From positions 221,483,622-221,547,621 of the forward strand of contig NC_053039.3 in assembly GCF_002575655.3 (NCBI RefSeq): a DNA stretch of 64,000 nt. Reading direction: 5' to 3'. Under the pieces are notes generated by a model that was given only the letters and a program-made list of their open reading frames with translations, made no database searches and was not told where the DNA came from. The first letter of the stretch is position 1, and every line of letters begins with the position of its first letter. The position numbers and the translations under genes were made by a program. Positions 43,171-54,530 of the stretch are shown piece after piece. This DNA comes from Aegilops tauschii subsp. strangulata (Eukaryota; Streptophyta; Magnoliopsida; Poales; Poaceae).

Positions 43171-43797
43171 TGTCGGATTTCGGGTTCTGCAAACCCTTGA
43201 GAGGTTCAAACTCTGGGGTGCGTGCGAAGAACTCGACCTCTGCAGTCTGTCTACTCGCCAATCTCTCGGCCTAGCTCGATGAACTGGAAGGAAACGGGAC
43301 ACAACAGTTTACCCAGGTTCGGGCCACCTTGTTGTGTAAAACCCTACTCCTGCTTTGTGGTGGATTGGCCTCGAGGGGCTGAGGATGAACTAGTACAGTA
43401 GGAGAACAACCTCAGGAGGAGGCGTGTTCTTGTGCTGGTGGGAGAGGATGATCTCCAGGACCTGGAACCCCCTCTATGGTGCTCACTAGCCCTATTTATA
43501 GTGGCCTTGGTCCTCTCCCCAAATGTAAGGTGGGAAGGGATCCCACAATGGCCAAATTCGAAGGAAGACAACTAGTACATGCTATCCTGACAAAAGTAGT
43601 CTTCGCTTGCAAAAGCCTCTGGTCGTGACATCGTGGTGGGCTCGGTGATGACCTCCGTCCTGCCGTCCTGGCGGTCTTGGTCTCATTGCACCGTAATGGA
43701 AACCTTTGGCTGATTCCTCAGGACTCCGCGCCTGTGCTTGCTCTTTAGCACCGAAGAGGAAACTAGTACACTGCGCCCACTGGCGCCCGCACTCCCC
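43171..43797 (-). repeat. Element F 3' LTR, 5' part deleted
   Basis: Window start tgtcggatttcggg matches the reversed end of B's LTR. Homology continues to about 43790 ('actggcgcccgc'), then breaks off into integrase sequence. TATA box on the minus strand (tataaatag) at 43500-43492. About 270 bases of the LTR start are missing. Confidence 0.8.
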
Positions 43798-44868
43798 ACC
43801 ATGTTTGTCGGCCAACATCTCACATCCTTGCTCCCTGGAATTGCATCACAGAGAAACATCGTTTGGCCATTTCCGATAGAGCTCACCACCATGAATGAAG
43901 TAGGCAGTGGCCTGTCGAGCCACGCGCTCCGCGTCTTCCTCATTCTCCGGCAGGGTCCCCTGAAGCAGGTACGCCTTGAACTCTTCGGTCCAGCACCCCT
44001 CCTGAGGTTCAAGTGCGAGGAGTAGACGTGCTCCCAAGGTTGGGCCACAAGCGGGGGCTCCCGAGAGGGGTGCTGGGGGGAGCTCCTCCTGAGGCGATGT
44101 TGGTGCCGCAACTGGAGGGGCTGCTGACGGCCTGAAGAGCCGCTCTTCAAAGACGCCAGGCTCCTGAGGCAGGCGCCGGGACGCCCTCTTGGCGATATCG
44201 TCTACTTCCTTGTTCGTGCCGCGGGGCACGTGCTGCAGTTCTAGGCCCAAGAATTGTTTTTCAATTTTGCGTACCTCCACAAGGTATGCCTCCATGTGTT
44301 CGTCCTTCGGCTCGTATACTTTGTTGGAGAAGTTGAACAGGAGCTGGGAGTCGCCCTTGATGGTGAGGCGCTTCACTACCAAGGCTGCCGTAGCCTTGAG
44401 ACCGGCGATCAAGGCTTCGTACTCCGCGATGTTGTTGGAGACCTTCTCACCCTCCTGGAAGCAGAGCTGCATGGCGTAGTAGAGCTTGTCCTGGGTGGGC
44501 GAGATTAGCACGGCTCCAGCCCCCGCGCCCTGGCACGCGAATGCGCCGTCGAAGTACATGACCCAGCCGTCCGGTGCCTCGCTTCCCGGCGAGAGGGGTC
44601 GATCCTCGCCCACTTCTGGGCTGGGAACTTTGGTCCATTCTGCCACGAAGTCGGCGAGCGCCGCACCCTTGATGACTCTGGTGGTGCTGAACTCCAACTG
44701 GAATGCCAGCAGTTTGATGTTCCACTCTGCGACCCTTCCCGCGACCTTGGGGCTCCGGAGCACCCTTTCCAGTGGGTAAGCTGAGACGGGCTTGATGGGG
44801 TGGCCTTGGAAGTAATGGTGCAGCTTGCGGGAGGCGATGAGGAGCGCGAGCCAGAGCTTTTGCGGCAT
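43798..44868 (-). pseudogene. Element F RNase H and start of integrase
   Basis: The 340-codon open frame 44868-43846 begins 'MPQKLWLALLIASRKLHHYF' and contains a complete RNase H: 'VMYFDGAFACQGAGAG', 'AEYEALIAGLKATAA', 'IKGDSQLLFNFSNK' and 'NKEVDDIAKRAS'. All four catalytic acidic residues are kept. The tail leads to the integrase zinc domain, which stops at 'LADKHGGECG' where the deletion to the LTR begins. Confidence 0.87.
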
Positions 44869-45305
44869 GGGTAACGTGCCTGCGCATCGCGCAGCACCGT
44901 GCTGATGAAGTACACCGGGTGCTCGACGAGGGCGGAAGTGTTGGTGGGGTCTTGTACCTCCTGAGACCAGAGGACCTCAGGAGCTCGGCCGTTCTGAGGA
45001 GCTTGGTCTTCTGTTGGGGCAGCCGAGGCCTCAGGAGCGCCGTCCTGAAGCTGTGGCGTCTTGACCGGGTGAGCGGAGGCGCTTGGTGGGCCCTTGGTCT
45101 GGCGCTCCTCCCGGACAGCCACCAGCGCTGCGCTGGCAGAGTGAGGCGTGGCGGCCAGGTAGAGCACCAGGGGCTCAAGGGGACGTGGCGCTACATTCAC
45201 CGGTGGGCTAGTGAGGTATCTCTTGAGGTCTTGGAATGCCGCGTCAGCCTCCGGAGTCCACTCGAACGTCCCCTTCTTTTTCGTTAGCTTGAAGAACGGG
45301 AGGGT
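44869..45305 (-). pseudogene. Element F RT/RNase H connection
   Basis: Minus strand 'VNVAPRPLEPLVLYLAATPH' and 'SASAALVAVREERQTKG' followed by an Ala/Gln/Pro-rich insert and 'VYFISTVLRDAQARYP'; frameshift near 44870. Upstream it runs to 'FFKLTKKKGTFEWTPEAD' and is cut at 45305 by E; 54530-54484 supplies the preceding residues. Confidence 0.82.
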
Positions 45306-45776
45306 TGAGGGTGTCCTGGATTAAGGGGTCCTCGGGCATCCGGGCTATGTAACATGGGCCGGACTAACGGGCTGCGAAGATACAAGATAGAAGGCTTCCC
45401 CCCGTGTCCGGATGGGACTCTCCTTGGCATGGAAGGCAAGCTTGGCGTGCGGATATGAAGATTCCTTTCTCTGTAAACTGACTCTATACAACCCTAGCCT
45501 CCTCCGGTGTCTATATAAACCGGAGGGTTTAGACCGTAGAGGCGGTCATAATCATACAGGCTAGACATCTAGGGTTTAGCCATTACGATCTCAAGGTAGA
45601 TCAACTCTTGTAACCCCTATACTCATCAAAGTCAATCAAGCATGAAGTAGGGTATTACCTCCATTAAGAGGGCCCGAACCTGGGTAAACATTGTGTCCCC
45701 TGCCTCCTGTTACCCTCGATCCTTGATGCACAGTTCGGGACCCCCTACCCGAGATCTGCCGGTTTTGACACCGACA
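45306..45776 (+). repeat. Element E 5' LTR (471 bp)
   Basis: TGAGGGTGTCCTGG to TTTTGACACCGACA. The TATA box ctatataaa (45511-45519) lies between the perfect inverted repeats cctccggt (45501-45508) and accggagg (45519-45526). Confidence 0.88.
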
Positions 45777-45823
45777 TTGGTGCTTTCATTGAGAGTTCCA
45801 CTGTGCCGTCATCGAAAGGCTCG

Positions 45824-48340
45824 ATGGCTCCATCAATCATCTACAACAACACTGCCACGAAGGAGATTTGCCTCCCCGGACAGGTCTTTGTATTCGGCGG
45901 CTTCGCACTGCATGCCAACTCGGTTGGCCACCTAGAGCAGATCGACAGCTATGCCCCTGGTCACTAGATCAGTTTTGGAAATCTGAACTATGTCGCTGAT
46001 ATCCGAGGAGACTTGATCTTCCAAGGGTTCGTGTCCCCAACCACCACTCCGGCCTTAGTTCCGGAGCGCGTCACCAGGTCCGAAGACGGGAGTCTAGAGC
46101 CCGCCGGACTCTCTGTGGCCTTAGAGCTCAACACCGGAAAACCGGACAGAATAGCGTCTCCGGCAGTCATCACAAAGCCGGACTCTTCTCCGGACAATAA
46201 CTCCGAACCCTGGAAGTCTGCGTCATGCGAGCTCGGCCCGGAAACTTCTGTCCCCGTCCAAACCTCACTCTTAAACGAGGCTTTGGACTTAATGCGACCC
46301 CTCACCATCACAGAGGAACCGCTTCCGAATTGCGCCCAGCCCGGACTAGGGGCTGAAAATAGGGAATTTTACTTCCCACCCACCACCCACTTTATAGCCA
46401 CTGTCGAGGATCTTACCGACATGCTTGACTACGCCTCCGAAGACATCGACGGTATGGACGACGATGCCAGAGAGGAGCAGGCCCCAAATCCGCCGTTCAC
46501 CGTACGCTGGACGGCCACTTCCTCACACGACGTGTACATGGTGGACACACCTAAAGAAGGTGACGGCGATGAGGAGAAGGACCTAGTCGAGGATAAACCT
46601 CCGGAGATACCACCAAAACATCAACGTCAGCGGCGCCGCTCTAAATCGCACCAGAAACAATGATACTCCGGAGAACGCCGAAGACCAAGAAGACCCCATC
46701 GAACCAACATCCGAACAGGATGATCGGGAGGACGGGCAAGTCGACCCTGATGAGCAAGCAGGGAATGAATACTCGGAGGATAGAAACTATCTACCACTCT
46801 CCGAGGATGATGTGAGCCTCGGCGACGAAGACTTTATCGTGCCAGAGGAACCCCTCGAACAAGAGCGCTTTAAGCGCCGACTAATAGCCACGGCAAGAAG
46901 CCTAAAAAGAAACAGCAGAAGCTTCAAGCTGACCAAGATCTGCTCAACGACAGAGGGACTAATGTCCTAGCAACCGAAGAATACGGCCACGAACGCCCAA
47001 CAAAGAGTTACCCGAAGCATAAGCTGCTACCCCAATTTGACGAAGTGGCGCTGGAGCCTATACCACCCACACGTAACGCGGCTAACGGACCTGACCGACC
47101 ACCACGTGGCCGGGATAGAACGGCAACTCAAGCCGAACACCAGCCCGCACCACCTCGCTGTAAAAGCAGAGAAACAACAACTCGGGGATACACATATGAC
47201 CTACGACAGGACCTGGAAAATAGAATAGGTCAGACCAGATCAATCTACGGATCACGGGGGCGTGCCCCGATGCTAGAAGACGGCTATCAAGCCTAGCACG
47301 ACAAGCATAACCACGCCCGGGCCGAAAACCGCATACGGACTTCATTCGAACTGCATCATGACATGGCCCGATACAGAGGCGCCGCACACCCCCTATGCTT
47401 CACCGATGAGGTAATGGAGCACCAATTCCCAGAAGGGTTTAAACCCGTGAACATTGAATCATACGACAACACAACAGATCCCGCAATATGGATTGAAGAT
47501 TTTCTTCTCCACATTCACATGGCTCTCGGTGATGATCTACACGCCATCAAATACCTTCCCCTAAAACTTAAGGGGCCAGCTCGGCAATGGTTAAACAGCC
47601 TCCCAGAAAACTCTATTGGAAGCTGGGAAGACTTGGAAGATGCCTTTAGAGACAACTTCCAAGGCACTTATATCCGGCCTCCGGATGCCGATGACCTTAG
47701 TCATATAGTCCAACAGCCCGGAGAGTCGGCCAGGAAATTCTGGACCAGGTTCCTAATTAAAAAGAACCAGATTGTTGACTATCCGGACGCCGAAGCCCTA
47801 GCGGCCTTTAAACACAGAATACGCGATGAATGGCTCGCCCGACACCTCGGCCAAGAAAAGCCGAAGTGCATGGCAGCCCTTACAGCACTATTGACCCGCT
47901 TTTGCGCGGGCGAAGATATCTGGCTAGCCCGTAGCACCAACAGTACCAGCGACCCTGGCACTTCCGAAGCTAGAAACAGCAACGGAAGGCCCTGATGCAA
48001 CAAACATAAGCGTCGAAGCAACAATGATAATACAGAGGATACGGTGGTCAACGCTGGATTTGGTGGCTCCGAATCCAGTCAACGGAAGAAGCCATTCAAG
48101 CGAAGCAAAGACGGTTCATCAAGCCTGGACCGAATACTTGATCGACCTTGCCAGATCGACGACACTCCTGACAAACCTGCCAACCACACCAACAGAAGTT
48201 GTTGGGTCTTCAAACAGGCCGGCAAGTTAAATGCCGAACATAAGGAGAAAGGGCCACCCAGCGAGGATGACGACGAAGGAACCTCGCGCACCGAAAACAG
48301 GGGGACAGAAGAAATTTCCCCCTGAAGTCAAAACGGTGAA
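45824..48340 (+). pseudogene. Element E gag
   Basis: The first ATG at 45824 ('MAPSIIYNNTATKEICLPG') opens 47 codons to a TAG at 45967-45969. After it, 46013-46663 and further frames encode a long acidic Pro/Glu/Asp-rich N-terminus. 47363-47995 is the Retrotrans_gag core: 'INIESYDNTTDPAIWIEDFL'-type start, 'PLKLKGPARQWLNSLPENSI', 'SWEDLEDAFRDNFQGTYIRP' and 'QQPGESARKFWTRFL'. The C-terminus (48044-48325) contains a Cys/His-poor 'SCWVFKQAGKLNAEHKEKG' block typical of this family. At least four frameshifts or stops. Confidence 0.82.
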
Positions 48341-48399
48341 TATGATATACGTCATTCATATCCCCTAGAGGGAGCGCAAGCGCGCGCTAAGGGACGTCT

Positions 48400-48992
48400 A
48401 TGCGATAGAGCCAGTCGCCCCAAAATTCAACCCATGGTCGGCCTACCCGATCACCTTCGATCGCAGGGACCATCCGACCAGTATCCGTCACGGAGGTTCG
48501 GCCGCGTTAGTCCTCGATCCAATCATCGATGGATTCCACCTTACGCGAGTCCTCGTGGACGGCGGCAGTAGCCTTAACCTGCTCTATCAGGACACAGTCC
48601 ACAAGATGGGTATTGATCCGTCAAGAATCAAGCCCACTAAAACTACCTTTAAAGGAGTAATACCTGGTGTAGAGGTCCGCTGCACGGGCTCAATCACATT
48701 GGAGGTCGTCTTCGGCCCGCCGGACAACTTCCGCAGCGAAGACTTGATCTTCGACATCGTCCCCTTCCGCCGTGGCTACCATGCACTGCTCGGACGAACC
48801 GCGTTCGCTCGCTTCAATGCAGTCCCGCACTATGCCTATCTCAAACTAAAGATGCCCGGACCACGCGGTGTTATAACAGTCAATGGAAACATGGAACACT
48901 CCCTCCGTACTGAGGAGCACACCGCGGCCCTGGCAGCGGAAGTACAGGGTCGCCTTATCAAGCCAACTATTACATCGGCTGCCAAGTCCTAG
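48400..48992 (+). pseudogene. Element E aspartic protease
   Basis: Starts about 'YPITFDRRDHPTSIRHGG' and keeps an open frame to 48990: 'TRVLVDGGSSLNLLYQDTVH' (active-site DGG), 'IKPTKTTFKGVIPG' and 'GYHALLGRTAFARFNAVPHY'. It ends 'LAAEVQGRLIKP' and a stop. The RT that should follow in an autonomous relative is missing; the next bases are non-coding. Confidence 0.87.
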
Positions 48993-50322
48993 GACACCGT
49001 CAAACGAGTCCGGACTACCCCACAGTACGACAGTCCAGCTCGTCAGGAGCTCGATTAGCAATTCGGCCTCCATCTCAGCCCCTACAAAATTGTGGCATAT
49101 GTACCACGCGTACATAATTATGCACTAAAAATACCATGGGAAAGGATGGAGGCATAATAAAGATAAGGTCCACAATACGGCTAGACCCTATCAGGACACT
49201 CATATTTCCTTTTTCTCTTCGTTTTATTTTTCCAGGTTCCCTACAACCCACATCACCTTTTCGACGGTACCAAGGCCTCTTTTCGAGGCCTATTATGAAA
49301 ACACCGATCGATGATCCTCTCGAAGGACAATACACCAAGGAGAAAAGAAGCATAGACGCATGACAGAGTACCTAGCGGATCTTTAAAGATCACCTCGTCT
49401 GTTTTCAGGACACATACACAGCTTTCCCTTGTGTTCGGCATGTAAAAAAGCCTTGTCGCTTATTGCACTATTTGTACCAATACATTTTGACGTACCAATC
49501 AGACTATAACGGAAACAGTTTTTAGCCCAACCTATGCGGCGTTGGCTTATCTCTTAATATGTGTTTCCCTGTTTTTGTCCGATTGTCATGTACACCTCGG
49601 TACGACTTAAATCGCCAGGGGCTCTTAAGCCACGTACATTTTTAAAAAAATACTAAAACAGAGTCCAAACACTTTCATAGTGCAATTCGGCGTCCCAAAT
49701 ATGGCATTATATGCATTGGCTCTGTATCATGTCTTTGGTCAATAGTTGGGTTGCCATGCTCCTGTGGTTGCTACCTTACGTTCCGCTTGATCGGCTAAGG
49801 TAGTAAAGGGAGAACTACTGCAATTGTGTTTCCGGTTCATCCGGACAAACACCTCAGTAGAGAAAGCCGAAAACTGACTGTCATGATGCGGCGAGAGCTA
49901 GTCAGCTATTCGGTGACCAAGTATAAATCTCTCGCAATTTTTTCCGCATTATGCGATATGCCGGCCTCCACCCGGCCAGGCATTCACATCACCCAAGTTC
50001 GGATAATCGAACAATACTAGGGGCTGCGCCGACACTCCCATTGTAAAATTCCTATGGCTAAGTGAGAGCAATAAAGCCACATAGTCCGATTGCCTGGTTC
50101 GCCACACTAACACCTCCTTCACGGACAAAGACGTTGGGTCAAGTGTGTTTAGGTGCTATCCCGAACACCCCCGTACTACCTACGTGGGGGTTGAAGCCAA
50201 TGACTGGCCAACTCTCAGATGTCGTAAATAGCCGCACAGGAGGAGATATTTTAAAGTAAAACAAGCAACATATCATACACAAGCCTTGTTTCATAATACA
50301 GGATTGGACATCTTAGATACAT
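48993..50322 (+). other. Element E non-coding region after protease
   Basis: About 1.3 kb without a gene on the + strand. A short relic 'YKIVAYVPRVHNYALKIPWE' (about 49081-49143) is followed by stops. The rest is AT-rich with no recognised feature, and contains the 3' flank of the antisense gene. Confidence 0.6.
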
Positions 50323-53300
50323 TCATTCAAAAATGACGTCTTTCGAACACTGGCCCTCTACAATGCGGGATCCTTTCAGGACATCATCGAAATACCGCTT
50401 CGGCGTGCGGTTCTCTTTGCCTGCGGGTGGTCCTTTGGTTGCGAGCTTGACGGCGTCCATCTTCGCCCACTGCACCTTGACACGGGCGAAGGCCATCCGC
50501 GCACCTTCGATGCAGACCGACCGCTTCACGGCATCAAGCCGAGGGCAGGCACTGACCAGACGCCTCACGAGACCGAAGTAGCTACTGGGCATGGTTCGGC
50601 GGGCCAAAGACGGATTATCAAATCCCTCATGGCCAATTCGGCTACCCTATGCAGTTCGGTCAACTGCTTCAGCTGATCGCTGAGGGGCACGGGATGTTCT
50701 GCCGCAAGGTACTGCAACAAGAATAGCTTCTCCGTTGAGCTCCCTCTTCGGCCTGGAAGAACTCCACAACATTAGCAATACTCCGGGGCAGGTCCGCAAA
50801 GGCTCCTGGAGAACTCCAAATCCGGGTTAGCAAGATATACCTTTTCCTCACAAATTTGCTATGCATGTTAAAGGCCTTACCCGCTGCAATCTGCTTTCCC
50901 TCTTGGATCTCCCGGACAGTGCTTTGGGCTTCAGTCCGGGCCTCCTATGCACTTTGGAGGGCCTTAGAAAGTTCGGAATTTTGATCCGAAATCTTGCGCT
51001 CTAAGGACTCAGATTTGTTTATCGCATCCTTGAGCTCTTGCTGGACTTCCTCCACCCATGCTTCATGTTTCAGGCGGGAGGCTCGCTCCTCCTCCGCCTC
51101 CTTCTTGGCTTCGGCCAATGCGTTCTTGAGGGTCTCGACCTCCGCTGCGTCAGCTATGAGCATTATTATAAAAGCTCATTAAGATAACAATTCAGAGCTG
51201 ATTTCATTTCAGACATGTTTTTGGTGTCACATACCTTGTTTTTCCTCTAACTTCTGCCTAGCTCGGACACTTCAGTGGCATGGGAAGCTGACGCTTGCAT
51301 TACAGCCTGTTTTTCAAACAGATATGTATGTTAATACCCCGGATGAATTACTAGATCCCATGTTCGGCTTTTCTTTGTGAACACCGCACAACGTCTCAGG
51401 GGCTACTATCTATACACAGGCATTCGTCTTATACATAGCTAAAAGGCATTGTAAAGCACATACCTCAAAGCCTCTTAAAAGGCTAGTGTAGGCTTCGTTC
51501 AATCCGCTTTTCATGGACTGAACCTTTTCAGTCACCGTACCCATAAGGGTATGATGTTCTTCCACAATGGTGGTGCTCTGAAGCGCCCCCATCAGAGTGT
51601 CTGGCACCTCCGCATTGACAGAAGTCGCCGATGGGGTGATCGTGCCCCCTTTTTTCGAAGGAGGCTGCTCATTTAACTCCGGAGCCGTGTGGGTCTCCGG
51701 AATGACATTTGGTTGGGGGCCAAACTGGACATGGCCCCCGTCTCCAGTCTCCATGGGGGTCGGTTCCCCCATGTTCTCGGTCGCAGGGGTATCACCCTTT
51801 GGCGCCGTCTTGGCAGCCTCCTGCACCTCTCCCTATCTTGGAAGGGTCCTTCGGGACAGCACCTTGGTGTTATCCGCAGCAGTGGGGGAGGAGGCTGGTG
51901 GAGGTGATTCGCTCTCCATCATGTTTGGACCCAGCGAGTTCCCAGAAGATGAAGATCGCTGGGGGGGGGACATGAACCGGACTGCAGCATACAATTTAAA
52001 CATGTTACAACCACAAGGCAAAAAGCCAGACATATATAGTACCTCTGAATACTTACGATCCGGCCAGGGGCTTCGGCTTGGGGCGCCATTCATTGGCGTC
52101 AGACTCGGAGTCATCTGTAAGGGAAGTTCTCCCTTTCTTGGACGCCTCCGCCTCTAGATCAGCGGAGGCTGCCCTCTTCTTCTTCTCCCCCTTGGGGGGG
52201 ATGGCTCTCTTCCTCCTCCTCTTCCTCTTCGTCAGGGGAGGAGAGGGTTTTGGTGTCCTCGGACACTACGTCTGAAGCACCTTTACGGCGGAGGCCACTC
52301 TTGGCCTCCTTGCCCTTCTTCTTGGCCTTCTTTTCCGGCACCTGGTACGGCGTCGGGACCAGCATCCTCGTCAACAGTGGAATAGCTGGGTCTTCGGGCA
52401 GCAGAGCCGAAAAGTGAATCCGTTCCGCTTTCTTCGTCCAGCCCTGCGGAAAGAATGGGGAGTTTAGTATGCTCCGTGGACTTGCAAGGTAAGGTTATCA
52501 AAGAACTTACGGGGGTCACAGCATGGGTGCAGTCGTAGCCGAGGTCTTCGGTTGTCTCCGGCCACGACTTCTGGGTCTTGAAAAGCAGCTTCCACATGTC
52601 TTCGTGCTTTGTGCCGAAGAACCGCTGCAAGGTCCGAGGACCGGCCGGGTTGAACTCCCACATGAACTCTTGACGCGCCTGATAGGGGAGAATCGATCCG
52701 GCGGAAGAGCATCACCTGGATCACGCTGGCGAGGCTGGTATTCTTGTCTACCATGCTCTTGATACGCTTCTGCATTATCATCACCTCGTCCGATGACACC
52801 CAGTCCAGGCCCTTGTTGAGCCAGGATGCCAGCCGCATTGGAGGTCCGGACTTGAACTCAGTAGGAGCGGCCCATGTGGAGTCACGGGGCTCTGTGACAT
52901 AGAACCACTCCTGCTGCCATCCCTTCACGGTCTCCACGAAGGTGCCCTTGGGCCAAGTGACATTGGAAGCTTTCTCACCATACTGCCTCCGCAATCCGCG
53001 TGCTGGCGGTCCACCACTTTCGGCTTCACGTTGAATACTTTGAGCCATAGGCCGAAGGGGGGGGGGAATGCGGAGGAATGCCTCACATACGACGATAAAC
53101 ACCGAAATGTTGAGGAAGGAATTCGGGGCTAGATCATGAAAATCTAGCCCGTAGTAAAACCTGAGGCCGCGGACGAAAGGATGAAGGGGAAACCCCAGTC
53201 CGCGGAGGAAATGAGGGATAAATACTACCCTCTCATTGGGCTTTGGTGTGGGGATGATCTACTTTTTGGCCGGGAGCCGGTGGGCGATCTCCTTGGCCAG

Positions 53301-53384
53301 GTACCCCGCTTCCCGGAGTTCCTTGACGTTTCTCTCCGCGACGGAGGAAGCCATCCACTTGCCCTGCGCTCCGGATCCGGACAT
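50323..53384 (-). pseudogene. Antisense five-exon accessory gene of element E (PF04195-like domain plus coiled coil)
   Basis: ATG at 53384 ('MSGSGAQGKWMASSVAE'), stop at 50325-50323. Exons (minus): 53384-52511, 52443-52057, 51981-51464, 51306-51235, 51144-50323. Introns of 67, 75, 157 and 90 bases begin GTAAGT or GTATGT and end CAG. Removing intron 1 restores the family reading 'GWTKKAERIHFSALLPEDPA', which the unspliced frame lacks. Exon 1 encodes a domain I recognise as 'Putative gypsy type transposon' (PF04195): 'FIPHFLRGLGFPLHPFVRGL', 'FIVVCEAFLRIPP', 'WPKGTFVETVKGWQQEWFYV' and 'GPPMRLASWLNKGLDW'. Exon 2 is Lys/Glu-rich, exon 5 a coiled coil ('EVETLKNALAEAKKEAEEER') and a tail ending 'KRYFDDVLKGSRIVEG'. 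Damage: TAG at 53261-53259 and frameshifts in C-runs (53060, 52190, 51965). Confidence 0.78.
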
Positions 53385-53494
53385 GGCTGGAGTACTTTCT
53401 GGGAACGGAGAGGATTGATGCTCGGGCACTGGAGCTTGAGGGCGGATGGGCCGAGGAAGAGGAAGGCGTGGGGTAAAAGGGGGAACCTTATCTC

Positions 53495-53505
53495 CTTATA
53501 AAGGC
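53495..53505 (-). promoter_or_regulatory. TATA box of the antisense gene of element E
   Basis: ccttataaagg (self-complementary at its ends) lies about 110 bases upstream of the ATG at 53384 and outside the LTR. The minus strand reads CTTTATAAGG. Confidence 0.55.
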
Positions 53506-53925
53506 AGTGAATATCATGCGTCCCCCACGAGCCTTAAAGCTCGCCTATTCCCAAGGGGTCGTGCGAAACGGCACAGTTGGGTTTCCCAAACCCGTATTGA
53601 TGAGAATCCCGTAATAAGGGGGCACGATCTCTGCTTTGACAAGACGTGTCGCCGGAGGCTACGTCTCGAAACACGAAACGGGAGGCTGAAAAATGGTTTG
53701 AAATAATAAAATGGTCGGACGTAACGTCTCACCAGTAGAATAGTCAGGAGACAGAACTTATTTGTATTTTGCCCTTGTGATTCAGGGTTGTGACTATTGT
53801 ACAGAGCCGGATATAGTACTGGTGATCAACTACTTTGAAGTGTTCGGAGGAGGAACACGCCTTGCAATGCCGAAGACAATCTGTGTACCGGATACATCGT
53901 CATTGAAGCCTGGTTCAGGGGCTAC

Positions 53926-54483
53926 TAAGGGGGTCCTGGATTAAGGGGTCCTCGGGCGTCTGGGCTATGTAACATGGGCCGGACTAATGGGCTGCGAAGA
54001 TACAAGATAGAAGGCTTCCCCCCGAGTCTGGATGGGACTCTCCTTGGCGTGGAAGGCAAGCTTGGCGTGCGGATACAAGATACAAGTTACAAGATAGAAG
54101 GCTTCCCCCCGTGTCTGGATGGAACTCTCCTTGGAGTGGAAGGCAAGCTTGGCGTGCGGATATGAAGATTCCTTTCTCTATAAACCGACTCTGTACAACC
54201 CTAGCCCCCTCCGATGTCTATATAAACTGGAGGGTTTAGTCCATAGAGGGGATCATAATCATATAGGCTAGACATCTAGGGTTTAGCAATTACGATCTCG
54301 AGGTAGATCAACTCTTGTAACCCCTATACTCATCAAAGTCAATCAAGCAGGAAGTAGGGTATTACCTCCATTAAGAGGGCCCGAACCTGGGTAAACATGT
54401 GTCCCCTGCCTCCTGTTACCCTCGATCCTTAGACGCACAGTTCGGGACCCCCTACCCGAGATCTGCCGGTTTTGACACCGACA
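53926..54483 (+). repeat. Element E 3' LTR (558 bp) with an internal 87-bp tandem duplication
   Basis: Starts taagggggtcctgg (TG changed to TA) and ends gacaccgaca. Positions 54001-54087 and 54088-54174 are an 87-bp direct duplication with a few differences, absent from the 5' LTR, which explains the length difference. The inverted repeats around its TATA box read cctccgat and actggagg, one change in each arm. Confidence 0.88.
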
Positions 54484-54530
54484 AGGGCGCGTTCGCCCAG
54501 CTTGGAGATGAAGCGCCCAAGCGAGGTCAC

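Larger units (their letters stand above)
45306..54483 (+). mobile_element. Element E: two-LTR Gypsy element with gag-protease and antisense multi-exon gene, lacking RT and integrase
   Basis: LTRs 45306-45776 and 53926-54483, flanked by agggt (45301-45305) and agggc (54484-54488), one base different. + strand: primer-site-like tggtgctttcattgagag (45778-45795), gag (45824-48340) and protease (48400-48992), then non-coding. - strand: a five-exon gene (53384-50323). A tract caggggctac (53916-53925) precedes the 3' LTR. No RT, RNase H or integrase is present, so it is non-autonomous. It was inserted in RT of element F. Confidence 0.88.
43171..54530 (-). mobile_element. Element F: Ty3/Gypsy fragment, relative of B, split by E and cut by G
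   Basis: Minus orientation: part of RT (54530-54484, 'TSLGRFISKLGERA'), then after E the connection and RNase H (45305-44150), the start of the integrase zinc domain (to about 43797) and, after a large deletion, most of a B-type 3' LTR (about 43797-43171). It inserted in the gag of C; atagt (43166-43170) is the presumed duplication. The upstream half lies beyond G, outside the window. Confidence 0.82.

Noticed and set aside
50945..51163. Stand-alone host coiled-coil gene
   Set aside because: It is the last exon of the antisense gene carried by element E and lies between that element's LTRs.
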